Made by a program: the position numbers and the translations under genes. A DNA stretch of 36,261 bases from positions 1 to 36,261 of the forward strand of contig CAMNCG010000013.1 in the NCBI GenBank assembly GCA_946534105.1. Direction: 5' to 3'. Origin of the DNA: an uncultured Verrucomicrobiota bacterium. GTDB taxonomy: Bacteria; Verrucomicrobiota; Kiritimatiellia; RFP12; UBA3636. Under the pieces are notes generated by a model, which was not told where the DNA came from, ran no database searches, and saw only the letters and a program-made list of their open reading frames with translations. Below are positions 14,652 to 24,300 of the stretch, piece after piece (the stretch's first letter is position 1; each line of letters starts with the position of its first letter).

Positions 14652-17525
14652 CAAGGCAGCCGAAGTCTCCCGATCGTCGCGAAGGCCGACGTGCTCGTCA
14701 TCGGCGGCACCCTTTCCGGCGCGGCCCTCGCCGCCGCCGCCGCCCGCATGGGGGCGAAGGTCTTCCTCGCGGCGCAGGAAAGTTATTTCGGCGAAGACCT
14801 CTGCGCGACCGGCGCGCTGGCATGGCCGCGGCCGCCGGCCGCTTCGGCCCCCTCCGCCGCGGCCCGGGCGATCTTCTCCGGCGACTTGCCCTCTCTCGGT
14901 CGCGGCCGGGTGTTCCTGCCCCCGCTGCACGTCAAGGAGGCGCTCGACCGCCTCGTCGTCGAGGCGGGCGTCTTGTTCCGGTTCCTGAGTCTGCCGCACT
15001 CGGCGCTCGTCGATGCCGCAGGACGGCTTGCGGGCGTCGTCTTCGCGACGAAGAGCGGGTTCTACGGCGTCCGCGCCAACGTCATCGCCGACGCCACGTT
15101 CAACGGCGCCTTTTCGGCGGCGCTCCCGGCGGCGCTCCGGCACGCGATGCACATTGTGCCGGGCTCTGGCGCCGCCTCGGCGGGTTCTCCGGTGCGAGCG
15201 CTCCGGGCCGTCACCGTGGGAGCCCGCGCCCCGTCGGAAAACCATGTGCCCGGCGAACGATTCGAAGGGGCGTTCGACGCCTCGCGCTGGCTCGACGGAG
15301 GAAAGACCGGAGGCGGCGCGCCAACGGCCTCCGCCCGGATGGAAGTCTGGTCGTACGAGGAACCGCTCCCGCGCGGCGTCTCGCGCAAGACGCCCGAACG
15401 CCTCATGGAGCGGGAGCGCCTGCTGCGCTCGAAAATCTGGTCCAGGGACGTCTGCTGGCTCTCCGACCGGTGCGCCCTCGCGCTCGACGCCCCGGCGGCC
15501 CATCCCTGCGCCGTCGCGGCCGCGGCCGAAGAGGCGGCTCCGGCGCTCGCCGCCGCCGCGTTGGCGGCGGAACAGGCCCCGGGGCCGCTCGCGCCGGCGC
15601 GGCCGGCCCCGGCGACCGTCGCGAAGCGCGCGCCCGCCGTCTGCACCGATCCGCGCGCGCTGCGGGAGGCGGTCGAATGGACGTGCGGCGTACCGGATCT
15701 TGTGACCGGCGTGCCGGTGCGCTCCGTCGATTTTCTCGTCGCGGGCGGCGGCACGGCCGGGGCCCCGGCCGCGATCGCGGCCGCGCGGGAGGGGGCGAGG
15801 ACGCTCTGCGTCGAAGCGCTGGACGCGCTCGGCGGCACGGCGACGTCCGGCTCCATCTCCCACTACTACCACGGCTACCGGGCGGGCTTCACGGAAGTCT
15901 GCGGCGCGGCGATGTCCGCCATCAACGGCGGCTGGGTCGACCGCGGGGTCAACAACCCCTCCTGGAAATCGCACTGGCTGGAGGAGGAAATCCGGACGGC
16001 GGGCGGCACCGCGTGGTTCGGCTCCGTGGCGACCGCCGCGCTCGTTTCCGGAAAACGGGTCGAAGGCGCTGTTGTCGTGACCCGGTGGGGTCCGCGCGTC
16101 GTGACGGCGGGCCTCGTGCTCGACGCCTCCGGCAACGCCGACCTCGCCGCGCTTGCGGGCGCCCCCGTCCGCAACGCGTGGGAGGCGGGATTCGCGTTTC
16201 AGGGCAGCGGACTGCACGCCCCGCCGATGCGCCCCGGAATGCGCAATTCGGACTGGACGTTCATCCTCGACTCCGACATCGCCGACCAGACCCGCGCCTT
16301 CGTGGCCGGGCGGCGGAAATTCGCCGGCGGCTTCGAGATGAACAAGCTCGTCGGCACCCGCGAACGCCGCCAGATCGTCGGCGACGTCACGCTCACCCCG
16401 CTCGACGTCTATCTCGACACCTTCCGCCCCGACGCGATCGCGCGCTGCCATTCCAACTTCGACACGCACGGCATGACGGTCTTTCCGCTCTTCCTCGTGC
16501 TGCCGCCGACGCGCGACCCGCTGGAGGCGTGGCTCCCGATGGGGGCGCTGCTGCCGCGCGGCTGGAAAGGCATCGCCGCGACGGGCCTCGCCATCAGCGC
16601 GCAACGCGACGTGATGCCGGTGATGCGCATGGTGGCGGAAGTGCAGAACCAGGCCTGGTCGGTCGGCGTCGCGGCGGCCCGGCTCGCCGCCGTCGGCGCG
16701 CGCGATTTCCGCGAAACCGACTTCCCGAGCCTGCAGCGCGCGATGTTCGAATTCCACCGGAACCTTCCGGAATCCGTCCTGCTCCGCCCGCGCGGCGGCG
16801 CGCGCGGGTTCGCGCACGCGCTCCCTGCGGCGCTCGCCGGCCCGCTTTCCACGCACTGCGAGGTCGCTCTCGCGATGGCGCATCCGCAGGCGACGCGAAA
16901 GGCGCTTTCACGCTCCATCCACGACCGTGCGGCCGACCCCGAGACGCAGCTGCGCCGCGCGCTTCTGCTGGCCGTGCTCGGCGACGCCTCGGGCGAGCCG
17001 GAACTTCTGGCGCGTCTCGCGAAGGCGCGCGAATGGGACGCCGGCTGGAACTACCGCGGCATGGGGCAGTTCTGCCGCAGCCAGAGTCCGCTCGACGACG
17101 TGGTGACATGCCTCGGACTCCTCCGCTCGGAAAAGGCCGCGCCGGCCGTCCTGCGGCTCGCCGGGAAACTCGGGGAGGACACGGAGCTTTCGCACGTCCG
17201 CGCGACGTGCGCCTTCGCCGAGCGCGTCGCCGGCGTCCCGGCGCTGCGCGCCAAGTTCGCGAAGGCGCTTTCCGCCCGCCTCGCGGGACGTCCCCTGCAC
17301 GTCTGGCGCACGGTGCGCGACGAACTCGACGCCACCGACGCCGATCCCTGCAACACCGCGACGCGCAACGACTCGCTCAAGGAACTGTTCCTCGCCCGGG
17401 CGCTCCTGCGCTGCGGCGACGACCAGGCCAAAACCGGCGAAAAGACGCTTCGCGCCTACGTTTCGGACATCCGCGGCCAGTTCGCGGCCGCCGCCTGGGC
17501 GGTGCTTTCCCGACAGACGGAATGA
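14619..17525 (+). CDS. FAD-dependent oxidoreductase with two FAD-domain copies and a helical C-terminus
   Basis: A 968-residue protein. The N-terminal third carries a degenerate dinucleotide motif (VLVIGGTLSGAALA, residues 25-38). After an Ala/Pro-rich low-complexity linker (about residues 297-341) a canonical FAD motif follows (FLVAGGGTAGAPAAIAAARE, about 371-390) with LGGTATSGSISHYYHG, typical of the FAD_oxidored family (PF12831; in related bacteria often named putative xanthan lyase). The last 200 residues look like helical repeats. The function is probably flavin-dependent oxidation of a sugar-derived substrate; no signal peptide is visible. The gene follows the NhaC-type transporter by 24 nt and overlaps the regulator by four bases (ATGA, 17522-17525), so the three form an operon. 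The upstream ATG (14619) has AGGA before it; 14640 is the alternative. Confidence 0.85.
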   Translation: MKTKLPFMKTKQGSRSLPIVAKADVLVIGGTLSGAALAAAAARMGAKVFLAAQESYFGEDLCATGALAWPRPPAASAPSAAARAIFSGDLPSLGRGRVFLPPLHVKEALDRLVVEAGVLFRFLSLPHSALVDAAGRLAGVVFATKSGFYGVRANVIADATFNGAFSAALPAALRHAMHIVPGSGAASAGSPVRALRAVTVGARAPSENHVPGERFEGAFDASRWLDGGKTGGGAPTASARMEVWSYEEPLPRGVSRKTPERLMERERLLRSKIWSRDVCWLSDRCALALDAPAAHPCAVAAAAEEAAPALAAAALAAEQAPGPLAPARPAPATVAKRAPAVCTDPRALREAVEWTCGVPDLVTGVPVRSVDFLVAGGGTAGAPAAIAAAREGARTLCVEALDALGGTATSGSISHYYHGYRAGFTEVCGAAMSAINGGWVDRGVNNPSWKSHWLEEEIRTAGGTAWFGSVATAALVSGKRVEGAVVVTRWGPRVVTAGLVLDASGNADLAALAGAPVRNAWEAGFAFQGSGLHAPPMRPGMRNSDWTFILDSDIADQTRAFVAGRRKFAGGFEMNKLVGTRERRQIVGDVTLTPLDVYLDTFRPDAIARCHSNFDTHGMTVFPLFLVLPPTRDPLEAWLPMGALLPRGWKGIAATGLAISAQRDVMPVMRMVAEVQNQAWSVGVAAARLAAVGARDFRETDFPSLQRAMFEFHRNLPESVLLRPRGGARGFAHALPAALAGPLSTHCEVALAMAHPQATRKALSRSIHDRAADPETQLRRALLLAVLGDASGEPELLARLAKAREWDAGWNYRGMGQFCRSQSPLDDVVTCLGLLRSEKAAPAVLRLAGKLGEDTELSHVRATCAFAERVAGVPALRAKFAKALSARLAGRPLHVWRTVRDELDATDADPCNTATRNDSLKELFLARALLRCGDDQAKTGEKTLRAYVSDIRGQFAAAAWAVLSRQTE

Positions 17526-18916
17526 AGTCCCCCGCGCCCATCCGGATTTCCGGCGACGACCGGGCGACGCTGGAAACGCTCGCGCGGCGCGACGACCGGA
17601 CCGGACTGCGGGCGCAGGCCGTACTGGCCCTTTCCACCGGCGCGTCGATCTCCGGCGCGGCGCGAAGCCTTCGCCTCGCCGAGAAAACGGTCCGCGCGGC
17701 GGGCCGGCGCTTCCTCGAAGGCGGCGCCGCGGCGATCCGCGAACGCCGCGAAGCCCGGGCGCCGCGCTTCCCGGACCTGCGCGTCTGCGTGCCCGCGGAG
17801 ATCGCGACGTGGAAGGAGACGCACGCGCACGGACGCCCTCCGCTGGCGCGCCGCAAGATCGAAACCTGGGTTCGCGACTGCGCTGCGCTCGGCCTGCTTC
17901 CGGCCGGTGGACGACTGCCCGACCGCGAATGGTTTCGGGAACGCTTCAAGACCGGACCCGGCGTGGTGCAGGACGCCTTCGACGAACTCGCCGCGCAGGG
18001 CTTCGTGCGGGCGGTCCGGCGTGGCGGCACGTTTCTCGAGTCTCCCCTCCCCTTTTCCGGCCGCTATCTGCTGGGACTCCTTCCACTCCGCGTGGACGCG
18101 ACGCGCGAAGGGCTCGACTCCGCTCTGGAAGCGGCCGCGAGGAGGCAGGAAAAGCGACTCGGAGTCGCCTGGGACATCGTGGAAATCGTTCCTCCGTGGC
18201 ATCCCGCCTACCTGCCCACGTTCCGCGATCTCCAGGCGCAGCGCTACGCCGGCGCGCTGCTCCGGACCGCGACGCGCCGGATGGAGGAACCCGGGCGCTC
18301 GACCTGGCTTGCCTCCCTCGACCACGTGCCCGTCTTCGCCCTGGGCGGCGTGAGCCGGGAACAGACCGCCAGTCTCGGCAGCCATGCCGTCGTCACCGAC
18401 CATTTTCCGGAAGACGACCTCGGGGCGCTGTTTCGCGCCGTCCGCGCTGCCGGATGCCGCCGCGCGTTCGTCCTCGGGGTCGTCGTCACGTCGGACCCCG
18501 CCATTTCCCGGGAGCGGGAGGACGCCGTCCACCGGGAGGCCGCGGCCGCCGGCGTGGAAATCCCACCCTGCTTCTACCAGTGCGCCGCCACGTCGACGCC
18601 GCTGCAGACGCGGCGTCTCGCCGATCTGGCGTTTTCCGGACGCGACGCCGAAAGAATCGACGCCGTGGTTTCGCTTCAGGACAACTTCGCGCCCGTTCTC
18701 TGCGATGCCCTCGTCGCCCGTTTCGGGGCCGCGGCGGCGAGACGGCGCATCCGCGTGTTTTCGGTGGGCTTCAACCCCCGGAAAAAGCCCTGCGCGATCC
18801 CCGTCGAATGGCACGGCACCGACTGGGACGCGACGCTCGACGCCTTCGTGTCGTGGTGCGACTCCATCCACTGCGGCGCCCCGTCCCCCGCTCCGCCCCT
18901 GATCGTCCGGCGCTGA
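17522..18916 (+). CDS. Three-part regulator: IS630-like HTH, GntR-like winged helix, PBP-like sensor
   Basis: A 464-residue protein. Residues about 8-75 (ATLETLARRDDRTGLRAQAV, then GASISGAARSLRLAEKTVR and RRFLEGGAAAI) match the homeodomain-like HTH found at the N-terminus of IS630-type transposases. Residues about 105-178 match a GntR winged helix: LGLLPAGGRLPDREWFRERF, DAFDELAAQGFVRAVRRGGT. From about 185 onward a LacI/PBP-like sensor follows (YLLGLLPLRVDATREGLDSA; RIRVFSVGFNPRKKPCAIPV). No transposase catalytic domain is present. The protein is probably a ligand-responsive regulator of its own operon with two separate DNA-binding domains, which is unusual. The ATG overlaps the stop of the oxidoreductase gene (ATGA). 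The frame is open far upstream without coding character, so the overlap start is preferred. Confidence 0.8.
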   Translation: MKSPAPIRISGDDRATLETLARRDDRTGLRAQAVLALSTGASISGAARSLRLAEKTVRAAGRRFLEGGAAAIRERREARAPRFPDLRVCVPAEIATWKETHAHGRPPLARRKIETWVRDCAALGLLPAGGRLPDREWFRERFKTGPGVVQDAFDELAAQGFVRAVRRGGTFLESPLPFSGRYLLGLLPLRVDATREGLDSALEAAARRQEKRLGVAWDIVEIVPPWHPAYLPTFRDLQAQRYAGALLRTATRRMEEPGRSTWLASLDHVPVFALGGVSREQTASLGSHAVVTDHFPEDDLGALFRAVRAAGCRRAFVLGVVVTSDPAISREREDAVHREAAAAGVEIPPCFYQCAATSTPLQTRRLADLAFSGRDAERIDAVVSLQDNFAPVLCDALVARFGAAAARRRIRVFSVGFNPRKKPCAIPVEWHGTDWDATLDAFVSWCDSIHCGAPSPAPPLIVRR

Positions 18917-18997
18917 AGACGGACGGATCGAAGCCTCCGGGGCCGTACCGGCAAGTTTCTACTACCGGATAAAAACAATCGAAGTATTTTATTCCCA

Positions 18998-19026
18998 TTG
19001 CTTTTCCGGGCGAAAAACGGGACAAT
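18998..19026 (+). promoter_or_regulatory. Candidate promoter for the five-gene operon
   Basis: TTGCTT (18998-19003) and GACAAT (19021-19026) are 17 nt apart in the only AT-rich part of the 176-nt spacer (18917-19092). Transcription would start near 19033, about 60 nt before the ATG. The matches are modest. TACCGG occurs twice upstream (18946-18951 and 18963-18968), a possible regulator site. Confidence 0.35.
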
Positions 19027-19092
19027 CCTCCCTGTCAGAGCGTATCCGCGTCCGTGCGGTTCCGCGTCTTCCACCCAACGGAAAACACAACG

Positions 19093-21378
19093 ATGAAAAC
19101 ACGATTCCACCTGGTCGCGGGTTCGGTCATGGTCCTTGCCGCTCTCCTCTTCGGAGCGTCCGCCGCCGATGTCGCGTGGACCGGAGCCTCGGACACCGAC
19201 TGGTCGAACGGAGCAAACTGGGACGGCGGGGCCGCGCCTGCCGCCGGCGACGCGGTGACGATCCCGGCCAACGCCGCGAACATGCCCGTCCTCTCCGCCT
19301 CGACCCCCGCCCTCGCATCGGTCGAAGTGCGTGGCTCCGTCACGTTCAGAAACTGGGAGACACGGCTTCAGGCCGGCACGGTCACCGTCGCCGGCGGCGG
19401 AGTCCTGACGTGCGAAGGACCGTTCACGACTTCGGAAATGTCGAACCGCGTCTGGGTGGTCTGCACGGACTTCACGCTTGCTTCCGGCGCCATGATCGAC
19501 GTAAACGAGAAAGGGTGGGGGTCGTCCGCCTTGGGCCGGACGTCGTTCGGACCCGGTGCCGGCGAGTGGGACGGCGGAGGCGGTGCTCACGGCGGATTCG
19601 GCGCCTCTGGGCACGTCTCCGGCAGCGCGCCCCGCGGTTGCAACGGCGCCACCTACGGCAGTTTTTCCGAGCCGACCGATCCCGGCTCGTCCGGTCACGT
19701 CCACGCGAACCGCAGCGGCAGCAAACCCGTCGGAAACGGGGGCGGCGCGGTCCGGATCGACGCCGCCGGACTCGCCACCCTCGACGGAACGATTTCGGCG
19801 AACGGCAAGATGGCGACCGATGGGTTCGGTGCCGGCTCCGGCGGTTCCGTCCTCGTTGTGGCGGGCCGGATCGCCGGCAACGGCGGCGTCGTGACGGCCA
19901 ACGGAGGTTCGGCGTACTACAATCCGGCGTTCGGCGGCGCGGGAGGCGGCGGACGCATCGCGCTCCGATACGATCCGCAGCTGCAGTCCGCGGACGCGCT
20001 CTCCGGGATGACGATTTCCGCGGCGCCAGGCGCCAAATGGTTCAACCAGCTCCAGAGGAAGAGGAACTACGGCAACGAGCTTTACGACGCCGATGTCGGA
20101 ACCGTGTATTTCACCGACGGCACGTTCCTGAAATTCCTCGGCGCCGGACTGACCGGACAATTGCGTTTCGGGGCGGGGACCTTGCCGCTGTCCCTGCCGG
20201 CGGTCGAAATGGCCTCCGGATGGGTCCGCTTCGCCGACGAGGGCGTGTCCGTCTCCGTGGCGGGAGACCTGTCCGTGACCGGAAACGAAACGCGATTTGA
20301 AATGGGCGGGGGCGATTTCGACGCGGCGGCGTCCCGCTACACGTTTCCCGTCCGCCGCTCCGGGTCCGTCCCCTGGTCGCTCGCGGTTGGCGGAAACCTG
20401 TCGGTGTCCGGCGGCGCGTGGTTCCAGGTCTTCCCCGCCTCGACGAACGGAACGGCCGCGAAGACGGGCGGAACCGTCGCCGTGACCGGCAATTTCTCCG
20501 TTTCCGCGAGCGACGCCGAGAACGAATGCGTCTCCAGCGCGTTTCTCGCGTGCGATCCGACGGACGGCGCGGCGGTCCTCGTTTCCGCCCGCGACATCGC
20601 CATCGGCGAAGGCGCGCGCGTTTCGGCGGACATGCGCGGATTCGCCGTCGGAAAGGGACCGGGCCCGGGACGATCCGGCGACGGGAACGCCGTGAAACAG
20701 CCCAACGCGGACGCGATGCGCGGCGCCGGCCACGGAGGCGCCGGCCACAAACCGCTCGTCCACCAGGGCGTTTCCTACGGAGGAACGTACGACGATCCTG
20801 TGCGCCCGCAGTCGCCGGGTTCGGGCGGATCGTATACGGGCGACACCATCGTTCCGCTGTCCGGAGGCGGTGTGGTGCATCTCGTCGCGTCCCGCGCGAT
20901 GTCCGTGTCCGGTTCGGTCTCCGCCGACGCGCTCCCGTCCGCGACGGCGGGCGGCTACGCCCGTTTCGCCTGCGGCGCGGGGGGAACGGTGCTTCTCGAA
21001 TGCAAAACGTTTTCGATGGGAGCGAGCGGCTCCGTTTCCGCCGCCGGCGGCGGCATCGCCATGTTGTCCGCAAACTTCTACAACGGCGGTTGCGGCGGTG
21101 GCGGGCGGATCGCCGTCTGGACCGGCGATCCCTACGTCGAGGGCGAAACGCCGGCAAGCGCGCTTTCGACGGTCGAAAAACCGCAGGATTGGGCCGGAAC
21201 GTTTTCGGCCGTCGGCGGCGTCTTCGCCGATTCAAACGGAGCGTTCCGCAAATACGACGAAGAAAACGGCTGGCAGACGACCTCCGCGCGCGGCGAAGCG
21301 ACCGTCCGCGGCGAGGACGGCACGATCCGGTTCGTCGTCGTCGAGACGGCAAAGCCGACGGTCCTCTGCTTCCGCTGA
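19093..21378 (+). CDS. Secreted glycine-rich beta-repeat surface protein
   Basis: A 761-residue protein with a signal peptide (MKTRFHLVAGSVMVLAALLF, ending GASAA). It opens with VAWTGASDTDWSNGANWDG, the W...W...NW module also seen in the LamG protein at 9789. Two homologous glycine-rich repeats follow, about residues 196-294 and 575-677, both ending in a GGGGRIA motif (GGAGGGGRIALRYD and GGCGGGGRIAVWTG). Such Gly-rich strands probably form an extended beta-solenoid on the cell surface. No catalytic motif is visible. The C-terminus is ETAKPTVLCFR, close to the end of the protein at 9789-12851. It is the first gene of a tightly spaced operon, with the GH2-like gene 10 nt downstream. The start at 19093 was chosen because it begins the signal peptide; an ATG 13 codons upstream is in frame. 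Confidence 0.8.
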   Translation: MKTRFHLVAGSVMVLAALLFGASAADVAWTGASDTDWSNGANWDGGAAPAAGDAVTIPANAANMPVLSASTPALASVEVRGSVTFRNWETRLQAGTVTVAGGGVLTCEGPFTTSEMSNRVWVVCTDFTLASGAMIDVNEKGWGSSALGRTSFGPGAGEWDGGGGAHGGFGASGHVSGSAPRGCNGATYGSFSEPTDPGSSGHVHANRSGSKPVGNGGGAVRIDAAGLATLDGTISANGKMATDGFGAGSGGSVLVVAGRIAGNGGVVTANGGSAYYNPAFGGAGGGGRIALRYDPQLQSADALSGMTISAAPGAKWFNQLQRKRNYGNELYDADVGTVYFTDGTFLKFLGAGLTGQLRFGAGTLPLSLPAVEMASGWVRFADEGVSVSVAGDLSVTGNETRFEMGGGDFDAAASRYTFPVRRSGSVPWSLAVGGNLSVSGGAWFQVFPASTNGTAAKTGGTVAVTGNFSVSASDAENECVSSAFLACDPTDGAAVLVSARDIAIGEGARVSADMRGFAVGKGPGPGRSGDGNAVKQPNADAMRGAGHGGAGHKPLVHQGVSYGGTYDDPVRPQSPGSGGSYTGDTIVPLSGGGVVHLVASRAMSVSGSVSADALPSATAGGYARFACGAGGTVLLECKTFSMGASGSVSAAGGGIAMLSANFYNGGCGGGGRIAVWTGDPYVEGETPASALSTVEKPQDWAGTFSAVGGVFADSNGAFRKYDEENGWQTTSARGEATVRGEDGTIRFVVVETAKPTVLCFR

Positions 21379-21388
21379 CGGAGCGTCC

Positions 21389-24300
21389 ATGAACGGAAAT
21401 CCGCTCCGCGGCGTTTCTCCCCTTCTTGCAGCGTTCGCCTTGTGCGCCGCGCCTGTCCTGGGCGGCGCGCTTTCGGACGCCGGCTCGTCGTCCGCGCGCG
21501 ACGCCCTGCCGTTGGATGGAAAATGGGGCGTCGGAAGCGCCGAATGGGGCGAAAGCAACGTCGTCTGGCGCTCGTTCCGGGCGGAAGTTCCCGCCTCCTG
21601 GTCGGGCCGCCGCGTCCGCGTCGAGATTCCCGGCGCGCTCCACAAGTGCGACGCCGTCGTCTTCGTGAACGGCAGACGGGCGGGGGACATCCTGCGACCG
21701 GGCTTCGAGGGGGTGGAGGCCACGTCGCTCGTGCGATTCGGGGCGACAAACGAAGTCCGCTTTCTCCTCACGGAAAGCGGCGCGGAGACGGCGCGCGGCG
21801 AAACACGGTCGGTCACGAAACTCCACTACGCGAAAAAGGGACCGTCCGGTGAGAACCCTCTTTTCGCCGCCCGTCCCGCCGTCTTCGTGAACGACGTCTT
21901 CGCCAACACGAGCTGGCGGATGGGTCGCTGCGATTTCGAGGTGGAGGTGGATCGCGGCGGCGACGCATCTGCGGCGGCGTCGCTCCGGTTGTCCGTCGAA
22001 TGCGCGGACGCGGCGGGAAATCCGGTCTGGCGCGGCGAAAGGCGGATCCTTCCGCCGCCGGGGCGAAGCGTCCACGCGCTCTCCATGCCGTGGGACGAAT
22101 CCGTCGTCCCGTGGGAACTCGGCCGCCCCGCCCTCTACACGGCGCGCGTCATGCTCCGCGGCCCCGCCGCGACGGACGAAACCGCGGTCCGCTTCGGCTT
22201 CCGCGAAGTCTGGCGCGAGGGGCGCGAAATCATGATGAACGGGCACAGGGCCCATTTCCGCCCCGTTTACTCCTACGGGGCGCGAAACGGCGCCGCGCTG
22301 CGCTTTCTGCAGTCCATGGGCTTCAACGTCGTGTTCCGGGGACATTCCCGCGACGCCGTTGGCGTGACGGATCAGGACCTTTTCGCCGTTCACGACGAAT
22401 GCGGCGTCGGACTCTACGCGAACGCCGGAGCCTACGATGTCATTGGCGCGGACCTTCTGAACGACGATCCGGCCATGCGGGAGGAGTTTCGGCGCTTCGT
22501 CCGCGTTTACCAGCGCCAGGTCCGCAACCATCCGTCGCTGCTGGCGGGAATCGTCGGCTCGATGAGCAAGACGAACCAGAGGTTCGGTCCGGCGACGATC
22601 GGCCGCTCGAGAGAGCCGAAGTCGGACAGAGGCGCCCAGATCGAGCAGGCCCGGGCGCTCCATCGCGAGGCCAATCCGAACATCCTCTACTTCTCCCACG
22701 CCGACGGCCCCCACGGAGACATCGACAGCGGCAACGTCTATCTCAACTGGACGCCCGTCCAGGAGCAGGAGTCGTGGCTCGAGCAGTGGGGCCGCGACGG
22801 CGAATACCCGTGGTCGTCGATCGAGTTTCTGGCGCCGTATCCGGGGGATTTCGTGAAGAGCTCCGTTTTTCTCGGGACGGAATTTCTCGCCGCGCAGTTT
22901 GGCGACCGGGCCTATCGCGAAGAGACCGCCGAAGCGCTCGCGCGCGTTCCGGAGGCCACGCGAACGGCCAGAAGCCACGGCAGCCCCGTCGGCAACGAAC
23001 TGCTCCGCGGCAGTCCCCTCTACCTTGACCTTCGCCGCGAATGGACGTGGCGCTGCAACAGCCGCTGGCGCGCGTTCGGCCTCAACGGCGGCAACATGTG
23101 GTTCAACCTGGGCGAAGGCCACGGCGAACCGCCCGGCTGGACAGGGCGGGATCTGCGGCGCTACTCCGCGTTGTCGGATGAGGAATTCTCCGGCGGCCGT
23201 CCCCCTTGGGCCAACACCTTCTACGACATCCACCGCCTCGGCAACCTCGACTTCTGCGGCTTCCTGGGAGGAGCGGACGCCGACGATTCTCCGGGAGCGA
23301 TCACCGACCGCACCCACGCCTACGTCTCCGGCGAGCCGGTCGAAAAACGCCTGGTGATGATCTGGGACGGCGTCGGCGAAAGGCGGATCGACGCGACATG
23401 GAGCGTTTCGGCCGTCGCGGACGGGAACCCGGATTCCCCGATTGGGCCACCTCCGGTCGTGATCCTCCCGCCCGTCCGCGTTTCCGCCGCCATTGCTCAG
23501 GGCGAACAGGTCCGCGTTCCGGTCTCGTTCGCCGCGCCGGACGTCGCGGAACGCACTGTCTTCCGCCTGACCGCCACATTTGCCGGAGACGAGGTCGAGC
23601 CGTTCGACGACTCGTTCGACTTCGAAGTCTGGCCGGCCGTCCCGCCGCCGACCGTCTCGTCCGGCGCGAAAGTCGCCTTGTTCGACCCGTCTGGCGAGGG
23701 AGCGGACGTCCTCCACGGGGTCGGCGTGAAATTCCACAGGATCGGATCGGTCGCCGAGTTACCCGCCGCCGCGACGCACCTCGTCGTGGGCCGCGACGCG
23801 CTCGAAAAGGCCTCCCTCGACAGACTCGCGCCGCGCGTGGCGGAGGGACTGCGCGTCTTCGTCATGCGCCAGACGGCGGAAACGTGGAAGCGGATGGGCT
23901 TTCGCGTCGAGGACCTGATGCTGCGCGAAGTCTTCCCGCGCGACCCCGCCTTCTCCACGCTTCCGCAGGACGCCCTTCGCGAATGGCGCGGGACGCCGGA
24001 CTATCCGAACGCTCCATATGGCAAGGTGATGTCCCATGCGTTCCAGCGCGGGCCGCGCGGCCCGCGCCGCCATGCGGTGGCGGGTCTGGTGCTCCAGACG
24101 CCGGAACGCCCGGGCTACCTCCCCATGCTCGTGGGGGGCTTCGATCTCGGCTACAGCGCACTTTTGAGGTTTGCGCCGCCGCCCAGGCGGGGAGGCGGTC
24201 GCCAGACCGCCGTCGCTTCCGCCGGCGAACGGGAGTTCTCCTCCCCGACGCCCGGCGACATCACGTATTGCACCCTCGATTTCGAGAGGCGCGTCGGCGT

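Noticed and set aside
12981-16883. A 1300-codon minus-strand open frame
   Set aside because: It is antisense to two well-supported genes and has extreme Arg/Glu/Gly/Ala composition with no recognisable domain.
12779-18916. A very long plus-strand open frame of 2045 codons
   Set aside because: Its first part runs out of frame through the NhaC and oxidoreductase genes with Arg/Pro/Ala-rich composition typical of a shadow frame in GC-rich DNA. Only the part from 17522 encodes a real protein.
20111-23737. A 1208-codon minus-strand open frame
   Set aside because: Antisense to the glycine-rich and GH2-like genes; composition changes abruptly to Arg-rich and no motif is present.
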